The notes under the pieces are model-generated. The model saw only the letters and a program-made list of their open reading frames with translations. It had not been told where the DNA came from and made no database searches. A program made the translations under genes and the position numbers. DNA of 29,083 nt from the NCBI RefSeq assembly GCF_035818635.1, contig NZ_JAYLLH010000037.1, positions 1 through 29,083 of the forward strand. Reading direction: 5' to 3'. Source of the DNA: Mesobacterium_A hydrothermale (GTDB lineage: Bacteria; Pseudomonadota; Alphaproteobacteria; Rhodobacterales; Rhodobacteraceae). Shown piece after piece: positions 22,612 through 29,083 of the stretch (the stretch's first letter is position 1; each line of letters begins with the position of its first letter).

Positions 22612-23496
22612 TCACACCCCGTAGAGCCGGAAGGTATCGCGGCCGGTCAGTTCCCGGATCGCCCCGAGTTCGACCAGCCGGTCGCAGAGCCGCCGCGCGG
22701 CGCGATCCGGCAAGGGCAAGGCTGAAGAGGCCACGGCATCACGGGTCAGGAACATCTCGACAGCGTCCCCGGCACCCTTGGCCCGGAGCGTTGGCGCGAC
22801 CGCTTTCAAATGCGCGGTCCGGCGCGTCAGGTCTGCCGACAGACGCGAAGCCTCGATGGCGGATGTCGTCACGGTGCGATGACAGGCCAGCCGCAGATCC
22901 TCGCCGCGCTTGCGCAGATCGGCGCGTTTCAGGCCCGCAGCCAGCAAAGGTACAATTTGCTTCCAACCAAGAGCTTGCGCCAAGGCGGCATCGGCCAGGA
23001 TCAACGCGGCAACATCCTGTCGCGGGACCTCGGTCAGAACGGCCTCCATCACCAAGGTAGCCCGAGAAACTGGCGCACCCTGCCCAGTATTGAGCCACGC
23101 GGCGATCTGGCCCGGCTCAAGGCACGGCAAGGCTTGAACCAGAGCTTTGATCGACACCTGCCGAGCCGCCGCGCGCCGCCAGCTAAGGTAGGTATCCCCT
23201 GCCGGTCCAGGCAGATCGCCAGGACGCAAGAGATGCACGGCATCGCGTAGCTCCCCTGCCCGCTCCGACCGCCCCGAAAACACGACACACGCCTCCGCTG
23301 CACGCAGCGCCAAGCGATCCCGCAACAAGGGTTGGGGCACCTCCTCGCGTCCCAACACAAGATGCAGATGGCTCAACGCCGCGCCTGACAAAAACGCAAC
23401 ATCTTCAAGGGTTTCAGCCCGCACGGAAGTGACCCAGGCGGGCATCTGGGGTAGTGTGTCGAGGTCGCTGATGTGATCCGGCCGGGCAAAAGTCAT
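22612..23496 (-). CDS. DUF1403 family protein
   Basis: This 294-residue, mostly helical cytoplasmic protein is recognised as DUF1403, known from large alphaproteobacterial plasmids and without an assigned function. The N-terminus (AETLEDVAFLSGAALSHLHLVL) and mid-region (WRRAAARQVSIKALVQALPC) are Ala/Leu/Arg-rich. The final 45 or so residues, SSALPLPDRAARRLCDRLVE onward to RDTFRLYGV, look like a winged helix. ATG 23496 is chosen over an in-frame TTG 23502. It is the first gene of a pair with scpB and is divergent from the tyrosine recombinase, sharing a 126-bp region with a long dyad. Confidence 0.8.
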   Translation of the reverse strand: MTFARPDHISDLDTLPQMPAWVTSVRAETLEDVAFLSGAALSHLHLVLGREEVPQPLLRDRLALRAAEACVVFSGRSERAGELRDAVHLLRPGDLPGPAGDTYLSWRRAAARQVSIKALVQALPCLEPGQIAAWLNTGQGAPVSRATLVMEAVLTEVPRQDVAALILADAALAQALGWKQIVPLLAAGLKRADLRKRGEDLRLACHRTVTTSAIEASRLSADLTRRTAHLKAVAPTLRAKGAGDAVEMFLTRDAVASSALPLPDRAARRLCDRLVELGAIRELTGRDTFRLYGV

Positions 23497-23568
23497 GCCC
23501 AAAGCTTATACATCCGCGGCGCTTTTTTCCAGAAAATAGCGAACTAACCGCCCCTCTTTGCCGTTCGA

Positions 23569-23605
23569 AAATATGTCCAATAAGTTTGCATTATCGGACA
23601 TATTT
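23569..23605. promoter_or_regulatory. 37-bp dyad resembling a serine-resolvase recombination subsite
   Basis: Perfect 10-nt arms AAATATGTCC (23569-23578) and GGACATATTT (23596-23605) continue inward, after one mismatch, with ATAA and TTAT around a 7-nt centre. The half-sites TGTCCAATAAGT and, read on the minus strand, TGTCCGATAATG resemble the Tn3/gamma-delta resolvase half-site TGTCYGATAATT (10 and 11 of 12, from memory). It lies 18 nt before the tyrosine recombinase ATG and between two divergent genes, so an operator role is equally possible. Confidence 0.5.
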
Positions 23606-23622
23606 GGGATAGACTCAGAAAC

Positions 23623-24741
23623 ATGAGCGAAGCACCCGAAAACCAGACCCCGGAAGCTGAGAAATCGACCTCAGCGCCCTCCGATTCCATAGATGATACT
23701 CCGCGCGACGAGAGAGATCGCTCGCGCCAAGATACCATCGCCCTGCCCTCCCATGTCGCCGGTTCCGGCAGGCTCGATCGCCTTGTCGATACGGCGCGAG
23801 ATTATGCCAAGGCCTCGACGGCTGAAAACACCAACAAAGCATACGCCGCCGACTGGAAGCATTTTGCGCGCTGGTGCAGGATGAAAGGAACAGAGCCCCT
23901 CCCCCCGTCGCCGGAGATGATCGGCCTCTATCTCACTGACCTCGCTGCACCAGCCACCAAAACCACTGCCCTCTCGGTGTCCACCATTGATCGCCGTCTG
24001 TCCGGCTTGGCCTGGAACTACGCGCAGCGTGGCTTAACCCTCGACCGCAAAGACCGCCACATCGCAACTGTGCTGGCCGGGATCAAGCGCAAGCACGCCC
24101 GCCCGCCGGTGCAGAAGGAAGCGATCCTGGCAGAAGACATTCTCGCGATGGTGGCCACCCTTCCTTTCGATCTGCGGGGGCTACGAGATCGCGCGATCCT
24201 TCTTTTGGGCTATGCCGGAGGCCTCCGCCGATCAGAGATCGTCAGTCTCGATGTTCACAAGTATGACACGCCGGACTCTGGCGGCTGGGTGGAAATCATG
24301 GAGAAGGGCACCCTCCTGACCCTCAACGCCAAAACCGGTTGGCGTGAAGTCGAGATCGGCCGCGGCTCCAAGGATCATACCTGCCCCGTGCATGCTCTCG
24401 AGCAATGGCTGCACTTTGCGAAGATCGACTTCGGCCCTGTCTTTGTAGGGACCTCGCGCGATGGCAAGCGCGCCCTCGATACACGGCTCAACGACAAGCA
24501 TGTGGCCCGGCTGATCAAGCGCACGGTCCTAGACGCCGGCATCCGCTCCGAACTGCCCGAAAAGGAGCGGCTGGCGTTGTTCTCTGGCCACAGCTTGCGC
24601 GCCGGTCTCGCCAGCTCCGCAGAGGCTGACGAACGCTATGTCCAGAAGCAGCTGGGGCACGCCTCGGCCGAGATGACCCGCCGCTACCAGCGCCGCCGTG
24701 ACCGGTTCCGCGTGAACCTGACCAAGGCCGCCGGACTCTGA
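23623..24741 (+). CDS. Tyrosine recombinase (phage-integrase family)
   Basis: This 372-residue site-specific recombinase has an N-terminal SAM-like core-binding domain (about 60-165: AENTNKAYAADWKHFARWCR) and a C-terminal catalytic domain with the expected residues: Arg202 (GGLRRSE), Lys237 (LNAKTGW), His323 and Arg326 (SGHSLRAG), His346 (QLGHAS) and nucleophile Tyr355 (RRYQRR). The first 50 or so residues are polar and probably disordered. Proteins of this kind sit beside repABC on many alphaproteobacterial plasmids and may resolve multimers or integrate cassettes; no att sites were identified. The gene ends 12 nt before the convergent repC end. Confidence 0.92.
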   Translation: MSEAPENQTPEAEKSTSAPSDSIDDTPRDERDRSRQDTIALPSHVAGSGRLDRLVDTARDYAKASTAENTNKAYAADWKHFARWCRMKGTEPLPPSPEMIGLYLTDLAAPATKTTALSVSTIDRRLSGLAWNYAQRGLTLDRKDRHIATVLAGIKRKHARPPVQKEAILAEDILAMVATLPFDLRGLRDRAILLLGYAGGLRRSEIVSLDVHKYDTPDSGGWVEIMEKGTLLTLNAKTGWREVEIGRGSKDHTCPVHALEQWLHFAKIDFGPVFVGTSRDGKRALDTRLNDKHVARLIKRTVLDAGIRSELPEKERLALFSGHSLRAGLASSAEADERYVQKQLGHASAEMTRRYQRRRDRFRVNLTKAAGL

Positions 24742-24753
24742 CCCCCTGCCCTA

Positions 24754-26034
24754 TCATGCCGCCTGCCCGCTAAGCCTGCCATAGAAGCTGCGCTCGAGAT
24801 GCAGCTCCCCTGCCCCGGCCTTCTCGACCATGCCGCGCAGATAGCCGCCCGGCGAGGACACTTCGCCCGCGCAGTGCTTCTCGAAGACAAGCGCCAGCGC
24901 CGCTGTCGCCACCTGTTTGCCCAATCGGTCCTGTGCCACGTTCCAGGCATGCTCGGACACCCCGATCATCGGCCTTAGTTGACCAGCAACCCGGTGCAGA
25001 TCGCCCCAATCCTTCAGGAAGCCGCCCATATTACGCGCCCAGGACGCGAATTCGGGACAGGCCTGCATCACTGTGGGCAGATCCAGTGCCGCGCGCTTCT
25101 TGCGGACTTCAGCCACCCACTCTTCCAGCTCCCTATCAACCTGATCTTCGGGTCGAGCATTGGTCACCACGGCCGCGACTTCCTCATTTTCTGAGGAATT
25201 ACGAGTTACAGGATCAAGTTGGTTTGTAATTAGTATATGAGGGTCAGAAATGACCTCCCTGGGGTTCATTTCTTGAGTCTTCTCGGGAACTTGTTCCTTG
25301 GCTTCGGGCGCGTTTTCCACAGGTTGAACGACCTCGGTTGCCTTGAGATAGGCCGCTTCGACGCGCTCCTGAAGTTCCTTGAACCAGCCCAGCAGCCGTG
25401 CAAGCTGCTCAGACGCTTCATGGCGGCGCGGAAGACGGTCCAGAAGCTCCTCGAAGAGCCCCGTGAATTGCGTCCAGGGCCCGCGCAGCGCGCTGCTGAC
25501 GGCCGCCTCGATCCGAGCGCGGATCATACGGCGTGCAACCGTGATCTGGCGCTTCAGGCGCTGACAGAGCTCGCGCTCGGCCTGCAAATCGGCATGGAGC
25601 TCCTCGAACTCCTCGACACGCGCCGACAGCGGCGACAAATCAAAACCATAGGCCTCGACGATGCGCCCCTCGGCGTCCCTGCGGCCCCACCGCTTGCCGT
25701 TCGGGCTGTCCTGGAAGGAAATTACGCCGATCTCGGCCAGCCGCCGTGCATGGCGTTTAAGCGCCGAAAGCGAGAACCCCGTCTGCTCCATCAGATAGGC
25801 ATTCGACGCCCAGACGATAGGGCGTTGCCCCTCCTCCCAGTCTTGGGCCTGCGTAAAGGCCCCGAGCGTATCGAGGAGCATCATGTCTCCTGCCTTGAGG
25901 CCAATGTAGGCCCCCACCCGCTTAACGGCCACGAAGGCCCGCGTTTTGGGTACAGCCACCTGTTCACCGGCTTGGGCAAGTTGCTCTGCAATGCCAAGAC
26001 CCGGTGTCGGCTTGCGCCAACCTGTATGTTTCAT
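24754..26034 (-). CDS. repC: RepC replication initiator of the repABC replicon
   Basis: This 426-residue initiator binds the origin and is rate-limiting for plasmid replication. The N-terminal half holds the conserved initiator winged-helix region (RVGAYIGLKAGDMMLLDTLG, WASNAYLMEQTGFSLSALKRHARRLAEIGVISFQDSPNGKRWGRRD), followed by a coiled coil (VEEFEELHADLQAERELCQRL) and a RepC-type C-terminal helical domain. The length is usual for the family. ATG 26034 follows a GGAGGTGA ribosome site held in a hairpin. Expression should be repressed by the antisense RNA encoded just upstream. In repABC plasmids the origin lies inside repC; an AT-rich tract in the middle of this gene fits. Confidence 0.96.
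   Translation of the reverse strand: MKHTGWRKPTPGLGIAEQLAQAGEQVAVPKTRAFVAVKRVGAYIGLKAGDMMLLDTLGAFTQAQDWEEGQRPIVWASNAYLMEQTGFSLSALKRHARRLAEIGVISFQDSPNGKRWGRRDAEGRIVEAYGFDLSPLSARVEEFEELHADLQAERELCQRLKRQITVARRMIRARIEAAVSSALRGPWTQFTGLFEELLDRLPRRHEASEQLARLLGWFKELQERVEAAYLKATEVVQPVENAPEAKEQVPEKTQEMNPREVISDPHILITNQLDPVTRNSSENEEVAAVVTNARPEDQVDRELEEWVAEVRKKRAALDLPTVMQACPEFASWARNMGGFLKDWGDLHRVAGQLRPMIGVSEHAWNVAQDRLGKQVATAALALVFEKHCAGEVSSPGGYLRGMVEKAGAGELHLERSFYGRLSGQAA
25185..25275. other. AT-rich tract inside repC, candidate oriV
   Basis: Within otherwise GC-rich repC this stretch is notably A/T-rich (for example TTTGTAATTAGTATATGA at 25223-25240) and contains a small dyad, GGTCA-GAAA-TGACC (25242-25255). 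Replication origins of repABC plasmids have been mapped inside repC at an AT-rich patch, and the position agrees. No direct repeats for initiator binding were confirmed. Confidence 0.5.
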
Positions 26035-26046
26035 GCCTGTTTCTCA

Positions 26047-26064
26047 CCTCCAGTTATGTGGAGG
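26047..26064 (-). promoter_or_regulatory. RepC leader hairpin sequestering the ribosome site
   Basis: On the minus strand CCTCCA (26064-26059) pairs with TGGAGG (26052-26047) over a 6-nt loop. The right arm is the core of the repC ribosome site GGAGGTGA, 9 nt before ATG 26034. Folding would block RepC translation. In repABC plasmids the ctRNA stabilises this kind of closed form, which is inferred here. Confidence 0.7.
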
Positions 26065-26098
26065 CAAAAGAAAGCCGTTCGCCGAAGTGGCGTTCTTG

Positions 26099-26188
26099 TT
26101 GACAGTGATTCGCGGGAGAGATATCTTCTAAGCGACCAAACTTTTCAGATTAGCTCTCAGGCCACGCTGCTTGGGGGCTTTTCTTTTG
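26099..26188 (+). ncRNA. Antisense ctRNA controlling RepC synthesis, with its promoter and terminator
   Basis: In the repB-repC gap, opposite to the rep genes, a strong promoter is visible: TTGACA (26099-26104), 17 nt, then TATCTT (26122-26127). Transcription would begin near 26134. An intrinsic terminator follows: AGCTCTC (26152-26158) pairs with GGGGGCT (26173-26179, with two G-T pairs), followed by TTTCTTTT. The RNA would be about 55 nt. Size, position and orientation match the ctRNAs of repABC replicons, which set copy number and incompatibility by binding the repC leader. The coordinates include the promoter. Confidence 0.85.
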
Positions 26189-26194
26189 CCTAGA

Positions 26195-27190
26195 TCATTG
26201 CTCTGACTGCTCCTCTTTCGTCGCGAGGAATTCGCTGTACAGCTGATCAAGCCGACCCGAGAGAAAGTCCCCGAACGCGGTTGAATCTTGTGCAGTAAGC
26301 GAAATGCTGAATGCCTTTCCTGACCGACCGATGACGCCCTTGATGCGGCCTTTGCCAGCGGTCCAGGTTCGTTTCTTGGGCGTGGCACGCGTTTTTCGGC
26401 GCTTCGGTACCCTACCCGCTTCTGCCAGCTTGCTGTGCAGGAACTCAAAGCGAGCATCACTGTCGAGGTTCTGAAACCCGTCGAACTCCAAAGCTTCCTC
26501 GAGGATCTTGTCATTCGATGGTTCCGAAGCCAACTTCTTGAAATCTTCCCAGCGATCACGCCCAATCTGCTTGGCCGGACCAATCCGTTCGATGACGTGC
26601 CGTGGGACGTTCTGCGCCACTGACAGCATCCGTGAAAGCAACGTCCCATCGATGGTAAGGGCGGACTGAATCACGTCCTTTGCTTGCCCCATATCCAAGA
26701 GGCTCTTCGCAAATAGGGCCTTCTCAATAAAAGAGAGATCTGCGCGCGCTGTGTTTTCTTGCCCTTGAGCAAGAATGTGGGCCACGTCGTCCATCGGTTT
26801 TACAACGGCGCGAACCTTACGGCCGAGCGCCGATGCAACTCGCACACGGCGATGCCCGAAGACGATCATATAGCGGCCATCCGCTTCCGGATGCGGTCTA
26901 AGCAATACCGGCGTGTCCTGGCGACCTGCTGCGATCGATGCTTTCAGTTCGTCGAAAGCAACATCGTCATCACTAAGTCGATCCGAAACGAATGACACAT
27001 CGATCAATTGCGGATCGATCTCGACAATGGTTTCGCCTTCAAGGAGACGCTTCGAGTTCTCCGCAAGGCTATCAATCGAAACCTTCATCGATTTCGAAGC
27101 ACCGCGCATTGCGTATCCAGAGCGACCGGAATCCTTGGGCTGCTCCGGCGAGCCGGCCATAACGCTCTTCAGGAGGTCTTTGCGAGCCAT
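26195..27190 (-). CDS. repB: RepB, ParB-type partition protein
   Basis: This 331-residue centromere-binding protein has a ParB/Srx-like N-terminal domain with the nucleotide-binding motif FGHRRVRVA (GxRR-type) and ENTARADLSFIEKA. A helix-turn-helix region follows (MGQAKDVIQSALTIDGTLLSRMLSVAQ), then a basic linker (PKRRKTRATPKKRTW) and a C-terminal dimerisation domain. It binds parS and cooperates with RepA. ATG 27190 is preceded by GGGAG 8 nt upstream. It lies between repA and repC in the standard order. Its base composition is visibly lower in GC than that of the genes left of repC. Confidence 0.95.
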   Translation of the reverse strand: MARKDLLKSVMAGSPEQPKDSGRSGYAMRGASKSMKVSIDSLAENSKRLLEGETIVEIDPQLIDVSFVSDRLSDDDVAFDELKASIAAGRQDTPVLLRPHPEADGRYMIVFGHRRVRVASALGRKVRAVVKPMDDVAHILAQGQENTARADLSFIEKALFAKSLLDMGQAKDVIQSALTIDGTLLSRMLSVAQNVPRHVIERIGPAKQIGRDRWEDFKKLASEPSNDKILEEALEFDGFQNLDSDARFEFLHSKLAEAGRVPKRRKTRATPKKRTWTAGKGRIKGVIGRSGKAFSISLTAQDSTAFGDFLSGRLDQLYSEFLATKEEQSEQ

Positions 27191-27246
27191 TAAGCCATCT
27201 CCCTTTCGACCGAATCCAACCGACGTGCAGCGCGCATTTCGACAGT

Positions 27247-27288
27247 TGCACGGCTGTCAAAACTGGCTCTCTGCACGGCTGTCAAAAC
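27247..27288. repeat. Two direct copies of the candidate parS element in the repA-repB gap
   Basis: TGCACGGCTGTCAAAAC occurs at 27247-27263 and again at 27272-27288, 25 bp apart, and its first 16 bases recur at 28775-28790 upstream of repA. Identical repeats confined to the rep region are expected of the RepB-binding centromere, which in repABC plasmids often lies in these gaps. The first copy is part of an imperfect dyad with GACAG (27241-27245) facing CTGTC (27254-27258). Function is inferred. Confidence 0.7.
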
Positions 27289-27293
27289 CACAT

Positions 27294-28505
27294 TCATTCT
27301 CGCCCCCAAGCCTTGTGGATCAGTTCAGCGATTTCGTCGTTCACATCATTCAAAGACGTAACTGCGCGGTCGTAAGTAGTCCGCACGAACTGAGACCGTT
27401 CAACTTCGTAAAGCGTTTGCTTGGTGATCCCAGCGTCGGAGATCGCCGTAGACTTCAGCACAGGAGCTGACAGCATCTGATTTGGGAACATCGCCTGGAG
27501 GAACCCAACCATCTGCTTCTGGGGACCGTCCGTTGGTTCAAATCGCGTTACGAGGTAACGGAACCACTTCAGGCGCATGTTCGCTCCAGCGTCACGGATC
27601 GTCTTCATGATCCCGCCCAGCATCAGGAGAAACTGGCTCATCGACATGACGTCCAGCATCTGAGGATGGACCGTCACAATGACCGAGGAAGAAGCCGTGA
27701 GAGCAGTAAGCGTGAGGTAGCCCAGCTGAGGAGGGCAATCGATCACAACCACGTCGTAGCGGTCATCTACCTCGCTAAGCGCCTTCGATATACGAGTGAA
27801 GAAGGTACGGCCCTCGTGGGGATCGCTGCTCGTCAAAGCAACCGGGGTATCGTATTCGTACTCTTGAAGCTCGAGACTTGCCGGAACGATATCTAGGTTG
27901 GGAAAGTTTGTCGGCCGGATCACCTCGGAGATCGGCTTGCGCTCGGCATCATACCGAAGTGTCTCGTAGAGCGAAGGCACGTCGTCGAGTTCAGGCTGAA
28001 TGCCATGCAAAGCTGTGAGCGAGGCTTGAGGGTCCAAGTCGATGGCAAGAACTCGATGCCCTTTCAACGCCAAGTGCTGCGCGAGGTGGGCGGCTGTAGT
28101 GGTCTTTCCGGAACCCCCTTTGAAGTTCACGACAGACACGACGTGCAGTTCTTCGCCAGGCTGCCGATAGGGGACATAACGGCGTTTTCCGGGGCGGCCA
28201 TGCTTGTCGAGATATGCTCTCAGTTCCAGCATTTGCTCGGCCGAGTAGCTGCGCCTCCCGGACGACGACGTTTCAGGTTCAGGACCTTTGCCTTCGAGAT
28301 GAAGCTTCTTAATGGTCGACTGCGTCACGCCGAGATAGTAGGCAACCTCGGCCAATGAAAACTGACGTAGACCTTTTTGGGCGTCCGGAGGATACTGTTC
28401 CTGCCGCAACATATTGAGGCGGTCGGAAATCAACTCTCCTTGCTGCAGGATGATCTCGTCGAAGGGTTGATCCTTCGTATCAGCCGCAAAAGACCGTTCT
28501 CGCAT
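27294..28505 (-). CDS. repA: RepA, ParA-type partition ATPase
   Basis: This 403-residue Walker-type ATPase has a deviant Walker A, FKGGSGKTTTAAHLAQHLA, Walker A' LAIDLDPQASLT and Walker B VVVIDCPPQLG. An N-terminal MerR/winged-helix-like DNA-binding region (LAEVAYYLGVTQSTIKKLHL) is typical of RepA, which both moves plasmid copies and represses its own operon. AGGA lies 10 nt before ATG 28505. It heads the repABC operon. A hairpin lies 18-34 nt upstream of the start. As in repB, its base composition is lower in GC than the rest of the window. Confidence 0.96.
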   Translation of the reverse strand: MRERSFAADTKDQPFDEIILQQGELISDRLNMLRQEQYPPDAQKGLRQFSLAEVAYYLGVTQSTIKKLHLEGKGPEPETSSSGRRSYSAEQMLELRAYLDKHGRPGKRRYVPYRQPGEELHVVSVVNFKGGSGKTTTAAHLAQHLALKGHRVLAIDLDPQASLTALHGIQPELDDVPSLYETLRYDAERKPISEVIRPTNFPNLDIVPASLELQEYEYDTPVALTSSDPHEGRTFFTRISKALSEVDDRYDVVVIDCPPQLGYLTLTALTASSSVIVTVHPQMLDVMSMSQFLLMLGGIMKTIRDAGANMRLKWFRYLVTRFEPTDGPQKQMVGFLQAMFPNQMLSAPVLKSTAISDAGITKQTLYEVERSQFVRTTYDRAVTSLNDVNDEIAELIHKAWGRE

Positions 28506-28522
28506 CCGCCTGTCCTCTAAAT

Positions 28523-28539
28523 ATCGCTTTTTCAGCGAT
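28523..28539 (-). promoter_or_regulatory. Hairpin in the repA leader
   Basis: ATCGCT (28523-28528) and AGCGAT (28534-28539) form a 6-nt perfect stem with a 5-nt loop, just upstream of the repA ribosome site. It may be a RepA operator half or a structure affecting translation. Confidence 0.4.
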
Positions 28540-28774
28540 TTCGCTCATTAAAGTGTCATCTACACGGAAAAACGAGTCTTAACAACGATTTTCGCGCGGC
28601 GGTTAGATCTAACCCAATCCACCAGAGTGCCTAGATGTCTCGACAAAGTGTAGCGATCGAGGAATGTAGCTACCCAATATCTAGGGGGGACTGTCACTAG
28701 CTCGGATGTGCAGTCAACTCTAACTTCGCGCCCGTTACACCACAACTATCTGTTATTATTTTATTTTTCCGCAC

Positions 28775-28790
28775 TGCACGGCTGTCAAAA
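28775..28790. repeat. Third candidate parS copy, upstream of repA
   Basis: TGCACGGCTGTCAAAA is identical over 16 bp and in the same orientation as the two copies between repA and repB, about 270 nt upstream of the repA start. On the minus strand it contains TTGACA, so RepB binding here could also affect repA transcription. Function is inferred from position and exact repetition. Confidence 0.65.
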
Positions 28791-28964
28791 TGCAAAGCGA
28801 TCGAGGCCTCAGAACGCTAGGGGGAGCACGAATTCGTCTCCTCCAAAACGGATTGCGTCATCATCACCTTGTGTCAATTCAGTGATCAGCTGCTTCCACC
28901 AAACGCACCAACCACTGGCTGCAAAATGCGGGGAATGCGTGTCAGCGCGATGGGAAACAGCAGA

Positions 28965-28990
28965 AATCGGCTGGGTTGCCCCAGCCGATT
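28965..28990. terminator. Terminator-like hairpin without an assigned gene
   Basis: Perfect 11-nt arms AATCGGCTGGG (28965-28975) and CCCAGCCGATT (28980-28990) enclose a 4-nt loop, followed on the plus strand by CTTT. No plus-strand gene precedes it in the window; it may end a gene entering from the right on the minus strand or insulate the rep promoter. Confidence 0.5.
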
Positions 28991-29083
28991 CTTTACGTCA
29001 CGCGGCGGTATTGTCACATAAATCTGCTCTGATTGTTTGGCGCGTGATTTTGGGCTAGCTGACCGTGATGCAAACACCGTCGA

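Larger units (their letters stand above)
28506..29083. other. Region upstream of repA, 578 bp, no gene seen
   Basis: No convincing protein gene is present. It contains the repA leader hairpin (28523-28539), the third candidate parS (28775-28790), an A/T-rich stretch (about 28741-28770) and a terminator-like hairpin (28965-28990). On the minus strand the parS copy contains TTGACA and is followed by A/T-rich sequence, so a repA promoter could overlap it, but the -10 spacing is not convincing. Confidence 0.7.

Noticed and set aside
25237..26193. 318-codon plus-strand frame antisense to repC and the ctRNA region
   Set aside because: repC is unmistakable; the frame is a compositional shadow.
28708..29058. 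116-codon plus-strand frame upstream of repA
   Set aside because: No ribosome site or domain, odd composition, and it runs over the candidate parS and the terminator-like hairpin.
28886..29077. 63-codon minus-strand frame at the right edge
   Set aside because: It crosses the 11-bp hairpin, has no domain and a weak start.
1..29083. CRISPR array, tRNA or rRNA genes
   Set aside because: No regularly spaced repeats were seen; the only exact repeats noted are three parS-like copies and the IS ends. No tRNA cloverleaf or rRNA signature was recognised by eye.

Overview
The window looks like part of a large repABC-type plasmid or chromid from an alphaproteobacterium, most likely Rhodobacteraceae (Roseobacter/Paracoccus-like). 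The reasons are the repA-repB-repC order with an intergenic antisense RNA, the DUF1403/ScpB/tyrosine-recombinase genes beside repC, and the GC-rich, densely packed, translationally overlapped genes. No rRNA or tRNA gene was seen.

Layout. (1) 1-8854: membrane and envelope genes: a stand-alone MprF-type synthase domain, an APC amino-acid permease, a DedA-PAP2-LssY fusion, an HlyD/ABC-2 export operon (adaptor, ATPase, permease), and a convergent CorA cation channel. (2) 8981-10144: an MscS channel and a YidH/DUF202 protein whose 3' ends overlap. (3) 10326-13646, minus strand: a second ABC-2 exporter (ATPase and two permeases) coupled to a secreted protein with calcium-binding-type DxDxDG repeats. 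(4) 13863-16245: an overlapping three-gene unit of a GT21-like glycosyltransferase, a DedA protein and a GT2 glycosyltransferase. (5) 16258-18820, minus strand: a PepSY protein, an OmpR-type regulator and its histidine kinase. (6) 19084-20750: a scar of broken mobile DNA: a fic gene truncated by an IS6-family element that lacks a target duplication, and a serine-resolvase tail. (7) 20750-24741: an AAA/DUF4143 ATPase, ScpB, DUF1403 and a tyrosine recombinase. (8) 24754-29083: the repABC replication and partition module.

How the parts may work together. Much of the left half acts on membrane lipids or envelope homeostasis (MprF-like, PAP2, two DedA domains, a GT21-like enzyme, CorA, MscS). A near-identical 16-bp dyad, CTTACRAA-N2-TGTAAR on the minus strand, lies about 85-90 nt upstream of both the PepSY gene and the second ABC exporter operon. 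The local two-component system may therefore control both, forming a small envelope-responsive regulon. On the right, RepA/RepB with three identical 16-bp repeats (candidate parS), a ctRNA with a recognisable promoter and terminator, a RepC leader hairpin and an AT-rich tract inside repC give a complete copy-number and partition system.

The most novel leads are the shared regulator box linking the PepSY two-component system to the exporter and secreted repeat protein, the ScpB-DUF1403 pair without ScpA, and a resolvase-site-like dyad between DUF1403 and the tyrosine recombinase. All functional assignments come from reading motifs by eye; no database search was run.
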